Below are positions 10,268-20,889 of a DNA stretch of 64,000 bases, in pieces (the stretch's first letter is position 1; every line of letters begins with the position of its first letter). Under the pieces are notes generated by a model. It was not told where the DNA came from and made no database searches. It worked only from the letters and a program-made list of their open reading frames with translations. Where the stretch lies: positions 87,043,418 to 87,107,417 of the forward strand of contig NC_055987.1 of assembly GCF_018446385.1 (NCBI RefSeq), read 5' to 3'. The position numbers and the translations under genes were made by a program. This stretch comes from Zingiber officinale. Lineage: Eukaryota > Streptophyta > Magnoliopsida > Zingiberales > Zingiberaceae.

Positions 10268-12913
10268 TGTAAGGACCCATGAGCGAAATTAAGGAATTTA
10301 TTTATGAAAATGTCTAAGGTCACACAAGTGCTAATTAAAGAATTAACTTATAAAATATTCTATGAAATTTTAGAAATTTTTCAGAATTTCAAATAAACTT
10401 GTATGACATCATTTAAGGGGATAGAACCCTTAAGATTAAGGGAAACAAACGAAACCCTAGTTAAGTTAGGAATTGGTTACACTAATTACACTAAGTTACG
10501 GCTCTTAACCTAAGATTAAGAATTTATCTATGTATATAACTTAGCCTCACCGATTCCTCACTCATTGCCCGACCGAAATCACCGTCCCTTTCTCCTCCTC
10601 GCCTCTTAGTCCCGACGAAACCCTCGGCGGTGCTTTGAGATCCGACCAGGACACACCTTAGTGGGCAATTCTCCTCTAAGGACGACGCGATCGGAAGTGG
10701 AATCTGGCAACCTTCTTCCCGTCGGCGCTAACATGGAACGAGGGCTTCGGAGATAACACGCGGAAGGGAAAGGCAAGTTCATACCCTCTATGAATGAGTG
10801 AGATCTGTGAGGTAAGGAGGTAGGAACTTGGAAGCGAGAATCGTTTTCTTAGGTAAGGATTTGTGAAATGATTTACGAAAGGTTTCAATTCTGCAGAGTC
10901 TTGTTTCGATCGTGATTTCGAAGGGGTTTTCTTGGCTTGAATCATATGGTTTCAGGGTTGTGTCACTGCGTTCTAAGTTTTTGGATGGAGTCTGAGTTTC
11001 CGGTGGGTTATTTCTTTGTGGATTTTGTGGATCTAGCTTTGCCTGTGAATGAGATTGTACTCGATTTTACTCTAAGATTTTACCGATGCGAATCGAAGGT
11101 TCATTGAAATGTTTTTGTTGAAAACATGGATTGAGTTCGTCCGTCACAATCTTGCTCGATTAAATGCCTGTATGGGTTGTTGAGGGAAGAACTGGTGGCA
11201 TTTTGATTCGGGAAAGATTGAGTTTGAAGCATGGTGTGATTTCTCTGTGGTTGCTAAGGGGTCCGAGTATGAATTGGGTTTCCTCAAAGTTTTGCTAAGA
11301 TTTGTGATCGAAATGGATTTCGTTTGGTTCTTCATGTTCTTCTTGTTAAATTGATTCTAGGATCCTGCTTCTAGTAACCTTGGTTAAATGGGATGATGAT
11401 GGACTTGTTTCTTTGCGCATCTGGAAACGTATTTATGATTTACTATGTTATGGCTCTGTACAAAAGCAGCTGTAGTTCTGTTCTCCTTTACAGTCTTGGT
11501 TTCTTCTGAGTGATTTCAGATTTCTTGATTAATGTTAGAGCCGTTTGGAATTTGGTAGCATGTTAGATAGTTGTTCTGTTGGGTGTGGTTCCATGTACCA
11601 ATGCTGGGTTTTTGTTTTGATTGATTAGTATTTGTTGTTTGAGTTGTCGAACTCTTGCAATTGAGTTATTTGATACTTGAATCTATTTGCTTAGGAGATG
11701 TAGAATTATGAAACAACTAGGAATATTGCCTACAATTTTATCATGCACAAATAGATTTTTATATGCTCTAGATATCCCATGTTATATATGAATGTAGTTA
11801 GTAAAAGAATTGGACAGTAGGTTGATGTTCTATTCCATATGTTAGTTGTAGATTTCTGAAGTATAGGTTGTATCTATTTGTTTTTTTTATTCTGTTATTA
11901 TACCATGAGTTAACTTGGGTAGTTTTGATTCATGGAGGTAAATTCTCATGTGGATTGGAACTTAGCATAGTGCTGTAGGGTTGTAATTATTATATCTTTT
12001 CACCACGATGCAAATTTTCATTAGATTCTCCTTGTTCAGATAACTGATTAGAAGATGATTTGTCACGGCTGGTTGTTCACTTATGAGGATGCATGATTTC
12101 ATTATTTTCTTCAATATGAAAATGGTTATAGAATGAATGGAATAGAAAGGGCATGTTCAACTAATACAGAATAATGAGGGCAGTTTATATTTTTTATTTT
12201 TTTTTATGTAGCAAATAGGGTGAGTATGAGCATATGTGGTAGCAGTACGGGATGGGTGACCCGGGATGAGCTCCGGGGAGGGCCCATCCAAACTTGACTG
12301 ATACTGGAATTTATGTTAGCTTCGGCTATATGATTGCATGTTCTCTAGGAGGTACCTCTAGGTTCATGGGACTGTTGACTGGCTCTAATTGTGGTTACCG
12401 GATATGTGACATATTCACCTTAGTAGCTACGTAGGATCACTGTTGCATGTTATATCTCTCTATTATATGTGACATATCGTACTTGAGTTGTGTTATGGTT
12501 TCTTTAAAAGGCTTCTAGTTGCTATTTTTACTACCTTATGGATATCCTCATGTTCACATTGGTCTGTACTTGCTGGGTCGTAGACTCACCACATTTATAT
12601 CACAGGTGAGGATGACTTCTAGGATATGCCGGAAGGCCCACGGGCGGAGTAGACGAGGAGGCGGGATGGACGCATGGTACTGTCCGTTATCCGGGAGTGC
12701 GGAGCATACTGGATTCACTGCAAGAGTCATTTTCATTTCTTTGTCATTCGGGTGGGGAATGTTTAAGGAGTTTTTATTCATATCGATAAACATATGTTGA
12801 TACGGTCATGTCCATGGGTTATGATAATTTCTTTGTTGGTACTGCATTACGATCATTCAAATAGTAGTTGACCAGAGAGATTGGTAAAAAAAAAAAAAAC
12901 TAGGGATGTTTCA
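10268..12913 (+). repeat. 3' LTR of Tekay-like element
   Basis: This LTR is 2646 bp and near-identical to 4373-7024. Differences include scattered single bases and a shorter poly-A run (about 12885-12899). It ends TTTCA at 12913, followed by TSD GATCC. Confidence 0.93.
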
Positions 12914-14842
12914 GATCCACTCGCAACGCTAGGGTTTTTCTTTCAAGCTCTTTATTTTTCAATGATTGTCGCTCATGCTACAGTTCCTTTTTCATAGCCT
13001 CTATTTGTTGAGCCTGTAAAGCTATCTTCTCTTGTAATTGAGTAAGCTCAGTGTGGGATGGAGGAAGATTAGCTTTCAGTGCCTCTATTTAAGCTTTTAA
13101 CTTGCCATTTTCCCTTTCCAAAGCAATGAGTAGTTGGTCTAGATGAAGACTTGAGGCAAGAAATTGAAACAATAGTGCAGTTAGCAGGAAATAATGATAC
13201 AATAACAATATATAATGAAAAACACTTACGACAATAGCTTGACCACTATGACTGTCAACACGGTTGGAAATGCTAGTGCCCCTTAGCAGTTCTTGGCTAT
13301 GCTACCAAGATTCAGCCAACGGGCCTTGTAGCTGCAAAAAATGTAACTGGGAGGGTCCAAAGCTTGCCCCAATTGAGAAGGCAGACCCACAGCCTGTCTA
13401 AATAAAGGTGGGAGGACAGATGGTAAGGAAGGCCGGGTAGAAGAAGAAGGAAGAGAGAGAGGAGAAGTGGTAGAAATGGGAACAACAGAGGAAGAACTAG
13501 AGGGGATGGAAGGTGGAAAAGCAATAAAAGTTTATTTAGTTGTTGAAGCATGGATAGCAGATGGTTCTGGACTTAGAGAAGATCTCTTGCAAGGTGTTAA
13601 TCTAGCTCGGGGTCCATAAGCCAAAGGAGGTAAGGCCAGGGAAAGAGGTTGAGAGGAAGCTGAAGTGGTAGTAGCCATCTGAGGAGCAGAAATAGCTGAA
13701 ACAATAGCAGAAGAGGAGGGAATAAGCAGACCTGGTCTTATCATTCTAAGAGAAAGATTGGAAATAATGTGGGTAGGGAGCATTGGTGCCTTACCTCTCT
13801 CAAAAGAAATAGGTGAAGGAGCAATAGGGGTCTGCACAAAAGTACCAAAAGTATCACGAAAGGGAACTTCCTCAGTAAGCCTGCGTTTCTTGAGTATGGT
13901 AATAAAAGATTGTTTCTCTTCCTCTTCCATAGAAGAAATAGCTTCCGCTGTTTGTTCTTCCTCAGATAATAAACCCAAAGTAGAGGTGGTAGGGTTAGCT
14001 CGACGAGCTTGTAGTAATTGTTCTCCAAATTTATTCAAAAAAGACTTGGTCATAGTTGTATTCTTGAACATGAAAGCGGGTAGGAGAGCATCAACTGAGA
14101 CACAAGAATGGGGCGTCATTACAGAAAATAATTAGCAAATAACTGATAAACATAGCCTAGAATGTTTAGACATACCAAAAGAGACATCCAAGGGAGTGTC
14201 GATGCTACTTATTCCAAAGGGAAACATTAAACCCTCCACAATCAAGGATGGTAAGCTAAATTTAGCCCCCTTTAGCTTGGATAAGGCAAAAGAGACAGAG
14301 GGATCAGTGAGGAAGTTATCAGTGTTAGGAGCCGGGGGGAGATTGTGTATCCAGGCGATAGGAAAAGAAGCAGAAGAAGGGAGACGCATAAAGAAAAATT
14401 TGTGACGCCATTCCTCTTGAGGAGGAATCCTGCTAAACAAAAGGGCCTTAGTGCGAGACTGAAATTTAAAGACACCAATGTCTACTGGACAGGGAATGAA
14501 GAAGTAGTGAAAAAGACGAGGGGATAAGGGGAAATCTAGTAGTTTAGACACCCCAACAAAACCCACAAGGATAGAAAAAGACTGAGGAATAAACTGATTA
14601 AGAGGAATATCAAAGTAAATACTAACATCAGTGAAAAAGGGATGAAGGGGGAATCAGAAGCCTTGTAAGGCTTGAGCCCAGAAGATCAATATACTTCCTA
14701 AAGGAGAAAGATGCAGACTATCCCGAGGGATAGGGCGAACTATATAGAAAGGAAAACCATAGTTCACTTGTAACTCCACCTCCTCTGGCTCGGTAAGGCT
14801 AGAAGCGCATGAAAGAAACTACGCTGGGGAAGGAGTGACCAT
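12914..14842 (-). pseudogene. Tat antisense ORF copy A, N-terminal and middle part (Transposase_28-like)
   Basis: Minus-strand reading starts at an ATG at 14842 and is broken by at least two in-frame stops before 14566. It then runs through open segments 14566-14132 and 14119-13532. The first 250 residues resemble the plant family Pfam lists as putative gypsy-type transposon (Transposase_28, PF04195), with FPLHPFF-like and FKFQSRTKALLF motifs. The matching segment in copy B has FPIPPFL and FLFQSWTKMVLF. A Ser/Pro/Ala-rich linker follows, then coiled-coil-like sequence to 12914, where the Tekay-like element breaks it; it resumes at 4372. GTATGT and GTAAGT donor-like sites near 14172 and 13229 suggest introns. 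Degenerate and not functional as it stands. Confidence 0.65.
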
Positions 14843-15339
14843 GGCGGAATTGCAGAAGGGAAGCAAACAAAGCAAGAGGAAGGAATAGTCGGGAAGAAGA
14901 AGATAGCATTTTAAACCTTCTTCTCTCCCTCAGGACCTTATACCCAAAAACCCTTAAACAGGTGGGGAAGAAGAACTGGAAAAAGGAGAAACCCCAAAAA
15001 GCATAGGGATATATAAAATAATAAGATCAATAACAGTTCGTGTAGAACTTAAGTATAAAAGTGGGTAGGGAAAGAAAGAGTATGAATCCAATAAGGAAGA
15101 ATACCAGGAATCATAACCGCCATAAAGAGGTAATGTCATCGAAGGATGGGATCGAATTCAAAAAGAAGGATAAATCCCACGGAAAATGTATTAAGCTTGG
15201 CGATCTTCCTTGGAAAATGTGACTAGTTTTTCTCTCTCTATGCGCTTGATTCTTAAAGAATCAAAGAGGTATGAAGAAAATTGGTCGGGTATGAGGTTAA
15301 TAGGGTAGTTTAAGATTATCTAGGTGATTAAAAACAATA

Positions 15340-15960
15340 AACCCGGGCGGTCATACCGGATCGGGCGAGATTTAGTATAAAACACCGGACGATATTTATA
15401 AATATGGTGGTAAATTGACCAGTCATAATAAATTGGTCGAGATTGATGTCGGTCAGTTATATCGAATTGGATGAAAACTAGTCAAGTGTAACACGTCGGA
15501 TGATATTTTTAGACATAATAGACCGGGCGAAATTGACTATATCATATTGGACGATTATGCTAGATCGGACGTAATCCGGTTAAGTATAAACACCAGATAA
15601 TATTGGTAGACATAAGTGTAAGTCAACCGGTTATAATAGACCGGTTAAGATGAAGAATGTTATAATAGATCGATCGAGATCGATGATGCTATAGTAGATC
15701 GATCGAGATCGATGATGCTATAGTAAATCGGTCGAGATTGGCGATGCTACAGTAAATCGATCGGTCATAATAAACCGGTCGAGACTGACGCCGGTCGGTT
15801 ATACCGAATTGGATGAAAACTAGTCAAGTATAAAGCACCAGACGATATTTACAAACTTAATGGTAAATCGATCGGTTGTGATAGACCGTCCGATATTGAC
15901 GATAGGTTAGGACCTTATTCGAATATAGTCGAGTAATAGTAATAAGCCGGAGAATATTTG
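15340..15960. repeat. Tat 3'-region degenerate repeats with a 29-bp tandem block
   Basis: The stretch repeats words such as GACCGGTCATAATA, GATCGATCGAGATCGATG and GTCGGTTATACCGAATT. A clear 29-bp period lies at about 15667, 15696, 15725 and 15754. A longer segment (GAATTGGATGAAAACTAGTC) occurs near 15463 and 15807. Position 15961-16145 continues without another feature. Confidence 0.75.
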
Positions 15961-16145
15961 ATATGCTAAGACAAAGTGAACGAGAAAAAGACAAGTACAA
16001 TGGTAGGATGAATTCAAAAGGAAGGTAGTAGAGCCCTATGAATGAAAAGAGTTTAGACACATAAACACAAAAGATAAAAGTATATGAGCCGAACGATCAC
16101 AAATTCATAGTTAGTTTTACAACAACTAGAATCAAAGTAGAACGA

Positions 16146-16790
16146 TCAATCTATAGACAATTGAGGAAATAGGTCTGCAGGCCTGTTATCAATCAGCTTA
16201 CGCCGGTTAAAGAAGTTAGGAGGAGGATCACGAGACAGGAAGCCTTCTTCTAGCAATTTCTTTATTGCTCCTTCAGCTCCGGCGGTATAGGCAGCCAAAA
16301 TAGACTTTATGATCAACCTGTTGAATTCAGTAGATTTGATCAAGGTGGTGGGCCGCTCCTTGAAGCGATCGTCTTCACCAGCTTTGTAAACCACTAGAGT
16401 CGACTGGAAAGACTTCAACTCAGCATCTTTGGTGGAGGCCTTTGTCTTAGCTATATTCAATGAAGTATTTAAGGAAGTTATTTCATCATCCTTCAACTGC
16501 AGAGCTTTGAGTTTGTCAGCCAAGGTGGACTCGTAATCAGACTTTAGTTTGTTAGCCCAGCAATCTGCTTCTCTAATTTGGAAGATAACTCAGTATTAAG
16601 GTATGTGGCTGATTTAAATTGAGACTGAAGGCTCTCAAGTTAGGTTTCATATCGTTCCTTAGACTTTTCTGAAAGAGTGGTAGAGATAGCTCAGCAACTT
16701 GTCGTTTCAACTTCTCGTTCTCATGATATAGGTTATGCGCTAGGCGAGCTAAACCCATATTGGCCATCCACCGCTACGAACATAAGAATG
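16146..16790 (-). pseudogene. Tat antisense ORF copy B, C-terminal part
   Basis: Minus-strand frames 16767-16573 and 16523-16146 encode a Leu/Lys/Glu-rich coiled-coil-like stretch. The conserved C-terminal block follows (EDDRFKERP, then LSRDPPPNFFNRRKL), ending at a stop at 16146. It pairs with 30872-32150 on the far side of the CACTA transposon. A TTCGTAG acceptor-like site near 16775 and a donor-like site near 30700 suggest the CACTA landed in an intron. There is a frame break near 16560. The copy A counterpart is at 3844-4372. Confidence 0.65.
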
Positions 16791-16830
16791 GGTCATAAAA
16801 TAGTCATGGATAAATAAAAAATAAATAATA

Positions 16831-16861
16831 CACTACAACAAAAACCCTTATAAACATCGGT
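16831..16861 (+). repeat. Left terminal inverted repeat of CACTA
   Basis: Begins CACTACAACAAAAACCCT then TATAAACATCGGT. It matches the right end with two substitutions over 31 bp. Confidence 0.92.
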
Positions 16862-17254
16862 GGAACAACAATAGTTTTAAGCAAAAATCGATGTCTTTGA
16901 GTATTTTACATCGGTTTTTTCAAAAACCGGTGTCTATAAGCGTAGATTTTCGATCATAGACATCGGTTTTTTAAGCTGATGTCTATGAGCGCCTTTTTTT
17001 CGTTAATAGACACCGATTTTAACAGCGGTTTTTAAAACCCGATGTCTATGATAAAATAAAATAATTTAATTTCCCACCAATGCTTATCCGAAATTTGTAA
17101 CACTTCACTCTTATCTCCAAACCTAAACCTAATCGCGCCCCGCGCCACCACCACTTTCCTCCTCGCCGCTAGTCGTCCGACCATCTCTCTCAACCTCATC
17201 TCCCTCTTCCCCTTCCTAAATTGACGCCCATGCTTCTCCGTCCAACCACACAAC
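16862..17254. other. CACTA left subterminal region and captured 5' sequence
   Basis: Positions 16862-17050 hold repeated ATCGGTTTTT, ACATCGG and GATGTCTATGA words, the subterminal binding-site-like repeats of CACTA elements. Positions 17060-17254 are C-rich and look like the 5' leader of a captured gene. They continue at 26196 once the Copia is removed. Confidence 0.65.
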
Positions 17255-19210
17255 TGTTAGTTAGAGCCCTAGAGCCAATCATTTGATGATTGTATGGACT
17301 CATTGTATCATATTCTTGTATATTAATAAAGACATTTGTTTGGTTATTATACTTATTTGTATTAGTGCCAAATAGACAAAGTATAAAAGCGTCCTTGAGT
17401 AGAAGGTTCATACCTATATCAATCGATTAGTTGAATCGATAGTGAGATGATATAGGGAACACTACTCTAAATCATTCCTAGTCGAGTATTAACATTCAGG
17501 GACAATGTTAATACAATAAGACTAGCATGTAGGTCAGCTCGATGACTTGATCTCACAAGTCATGGATATAGAGATATCAAGCTGACACATGAGCATGCAT
17601 TAGAGAATGTATACTGAATGACCTACCATGAGAAAGTATCATGGATCGTTATATGAGTGTCATATACTTTCTCATGTAGCTATTAGTATGACTATTAGTC
17701 CTTAGACCTGAAGTCACCATGGATCCCTACATAAGGAGTTATGTACTTTGGTTTCGTCAAACGTCACCCGTAACTGGGTGGACTATAAAGGCGATTACTG
17801 GGTATGTAACGAATTATGCAGAGGGATGTGAGTGATGTAGATGAGATCTATCCCTCCTATATGACGGGAGTGACATCGATATTCTTGATAGAGTAAGACC
17901 ACGAATTGTATGGCCATACCCAAATGAGTCAATATGAGATATTGAGCTCATTTGATTGAGTGAGTCTACTTGGAGTTCAAGATTTAGATTGGTCAGAGGA
18001 TGACACGGTCTATGCCTCACATTGATCAATCTAGATGTCTAGGATAGAAGGACACTTGTCATATATTGTAAGAAGTCACAATTAATAGTCACAAGGTGAT
18101 GTTGGATCTCAACATTCTTATAACTTGGGTAGCAATGATGTATTGCTAGATGCCGCTCATTGCTTATGTTTCTAAAGGAGTTTAGAAACATTGCCAACGT
18201 TACAAGAGCCTATTGGGTCACACACAAAGAACAAGTGGATGGAGATTAGGTTCATATGATGAACCAATTGGATTAGGTTCATATGATGCACCAAAGATTG
18301 GATTCGAATTAGACTTATTGAGTTAGACTCAATTAGATTCAATTGTTGAATGAGTCTAATTTAAATTTGATTCATTGAGTCAATTTATATTAATGAATTG
18401 AGATTCATTAAATTGAAATTGACTTGAATCAAAGGTTGGATTTAACTCAACAAGGAAGAAATTGGTCAATTTTGACTTGACCAAATGGAATTTGAAACAT
18501 CAAGTTTGACTTGATGTATTGCCACATCATAAGGATGACTCATCCTTGCCACATCACCTCCACCTCATGAGGTATGCCACCTCATGGGGGTTACACTCTT
18601 CCCTTGGTTTTAATGTGGCCGGCCACATTAATGAAGGGGGTTACATTGTGTGGCCGGCCACACTAATGGTAGGGGGGTTTTGATTTTGTGGAGTTATGTG
18701 TGCATTCATTCTATCATCTTCTTCCTTGCTCCTCCCCTCTCTTGGCTAGAGGTTGCGGTGACTTCCATGGCGAGGAGAAGGTGGTTGAGTGAGTTAATCC
18801 AAGAAGTCCAAGAAGAAAGGTAATATTTTTAGAGGAGTGTATTGTATTCTCTTCTTTGCTTTCCTTTCTTCTTCCATTCCCATCCGAGAGCCCTAGAGAG
18901 AGTGCTAGCACACTTGGGGTCTTTCTTCTCCATCCTTGAGTGCTAGAGAGTACTCCTTGTTCGTGTGGATATCACTAGAGAAGTATCTATCTTGATACTT
19001 TGGAGATCCGACACGTACCTTGGACAAGCGGGATTTTGCGAGGGCACGCATCGAAGGTAAAATGTTTTCTTTGTAGATATACTGTAGATCAAAGTATTAA
19101 AACTCGTACTCGTGATTTCCGGAAATTTTCCTTGCACGGATCTACGGCTTTGGGTGATTCGGGGTTTCCGCGACGCGAAAAGCGATTTATGCGGCCCGAA
19201 AAACCCAACA
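17255..19210 (+). repeat. 5' LTR of Copia 1
   Basis: This LTR is 1956 bp and starts TGTTAGTTAGAGCC. It ends CCCAACA at 19210, one base before the primer site. It contains two GTGGCCGGCCAC palindromes near 18613 and 18650. ORFs here recur in the 3' LTR and are not genes. Confidence 0.95.
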
Positions 19211-19211
19211 G

Positions 19212-19223
19212 TGGTATCAGAGC
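19212..19223 (+). promoter_or_regulatory. Primer-binding site, initiator-Met tRNA type
   Basis: TGGTATCAGAGC, one base after the LTR, complementary to the 3' end of initiator-Met tRNA. Confidence 0.92.
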
Positions 19224-19394
19224 CACGTGCAAGGCTTGTACGAGTTTATTTTTTGGTTTTATGAAAACTAAAGTTTCTGTAATTTTCTGTAAAATTATGA
19301 TTTTTATAGTTTTTATGGGTAATTTTTCCGTAGAAGCGAAGCACAAGTGTCTCGGCACTTGTAGGCTTCGGCTACCGGAAGATTTTTCGTTTTG

Positions 19395-19745
19395 CCCCAA
19401 ATCCGTTTGGGACAGCGGGCTTGGGTGCCATTAGATCGCAAAGGAGCAACTCACGATGGTTATATCGTGGGTAGGGGTACTGCCCCTAACCCCGCAAGGG
19501 GATTTGCTCCGCGATTGCACCCGAAATCGCTAAAAATGAACCTGTCGGGAAGATTTTTCCGAAACGGCAATGTCTCGAACCAAATCATTTTGGGACAGCG
19601 AGTTTGGGTGCTGTTGGATTGCAAAGGAACCCTCGTGATGGTTAGATCGCGGGTAGGGGCGCTGCCCCTGGCCCCGGCAGGGGATCCGTTCCGCGATTGC
19701 GCCCGAAACCGCTAAACGGGACCGTCGGAAAATTTTACTCGTAAA
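19395..19745 (+). repeat. 183-bp tandem duplication in the Copia 1 leader
   Basis: The motif TTTGGGACAGCG begins the unit near 19406 and again 183 bases later near 19589. Each unit carries a GC-rich hairpin-like stretch (GTAGGGG, then CTGCCCCT, then CCCCGCAAGGGG or a variant) and ends in CGCGATTGC. The Copia 2 leader has this unit once (about 60070-60220). The rest of the leader (19224-20889) has no gene. It repeats GGGCGTATTAGCCAAAGCTA at about 20612 and 20728. Confidence 0.85.
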
Positions 19746-20889
19746 AAATTGTAAAAATTATTTTTAAAATTATAGAAAATTATGAAAATATATAATTTTG
19801 AATTATATATTAATTTTGTGATAGTCATGGCCCAAAAACCCAATATGATTGGATTGTGTTGTAATTCATTATACGGCCTGCGTGCCGTTATGTGTTTGCG
19901 CGTGTTGTATGTTTTATTTTTCCGCGACCTGCGCGTCGTGCCTTTCTCTTATATTCTTGTTGTAAATTAGATTTAGACTCGAATGTAACTCGAGTTTCAA
20001 ATTGTAATGTACAAATTGGAGCGGTGGAGGGTCCACACGAGCAGGAGTTCCGAGGTGGGCACGAGCAACACAAGGTGGTTAAAGGGAGGAGCTTGGAGAA
20101 GCTGTTGACCCTATGTTGACCATTCGATCTTCTCATTGGCTTGAGAAGATCGTAGTAGGGCCATGACTAAATCACAAATATATTAATTAGTTAATTGCTT
20201 ATGTATATGATGCATGTTTAATAAGTAATTAATTAATTAGTGCCTTACGATTAGATTAGATCTAAGTTGTGCACATGATGCACCGTTGCGATTAGATTAG
20301 ATCTAAGTCGTGCACAAGATGCATCCTTTTCGATTAGATTATATCTTGATCGAACCAACTCTAAATGCCTAACCGTGCCGTGATACCTATCACTACCTCG
20401 ATCACATGTATTGTTGAATCTGCCAAAGCAGAGCAATACATATTATCTTGGTAGGGTACGGAGGGACAATCTTTGTCCCGCCTATCAACGCATGGGTGAA
20501 TACAAACTCAATTAGATTGAGTATTCCTAGTTACTCGGTTGGATCGAGTCAACCATAGGCATTCTTCCAATAGTTGGAATGATAGGTCAAAATCACATCT
20601 ATATTAACTCTCGGGCGTATTAGCCAAAGCTAACTCGAGTTTTAATATAAATACGGATATTGATTTTATAAACAAGAGTTGCATAGAGATGTAATTGGTA
20701 ATCGTTACCTACCGATCATACTAAGCCTTGGGCGTATTAGCCAAAGCTAACTCAAGGGTTAGTATGATGTGGATCTTGTCCCACAAGAATTATAGAATTC
20801 AGTGGGAGCATCATTTAATTAAAGGCCTAATTAAATGATTTTAAAAGAATATGATATTTATTTCTGCAAATTTTCTGTTGTAGATAACC

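Larger units (their letters stand above)
4373..12913 (+). mobile_element. Complete Tekay-like Gypsy deletion derivative (LARD-type), TSD GATCC
   Basis: Two long direct LTRs (4373-7024 and 10268-12913) both begin TGTAAGGACCC and end GGGATGTTTCA. They flank a 3.2-kb interior. The direct repeat GATCC lies at 4368-4372 and 12914-12918, a perfect 5-bp TSD. The interior begins with an initiator-Met-tRNA primer site and ends with a polypurine tract. Its only coding traces are short pol scraps typical of chromoviruses (RNase H tail, integrase scrap, C-terminal tail). The LTRs are nearly identical by eye, so insertion was fairly recent. The element interrupts the antisense ORF of Tat remnant A. It cannot move without enzymes from elsewhere. 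Confidence 0.92.
1887..15340 (+). mobile_element. Tat-type Gypsy remnant A (3' region with antisense ORF)
   Basis: On the plus strand this holds two tandem arrays (1891-3540), then a gag-like antisense ORF (3844-4372 plus 12914-14842) split by a Tekay-like element. Tandem-repeat-rich 3' regions and an antisense extra ORF are known for the Tat/Ogre/Grande branch of plant Ty3/Gypsy elements. No plus-strand pol domain is visible here and no LTR ends could be fixed, so boundaries are approximate. Position 14843-15340 is the upstream part of the antisense ORF's transcript side and shows no other gene. Confidence 0.5.

Noticed and set aside
13758..14135. 125-residue plus-strand ORF opposite the Tat antisense ORF
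   Set aside because: Shadow of the minus-strand gag-like ORF; no motif of its own.
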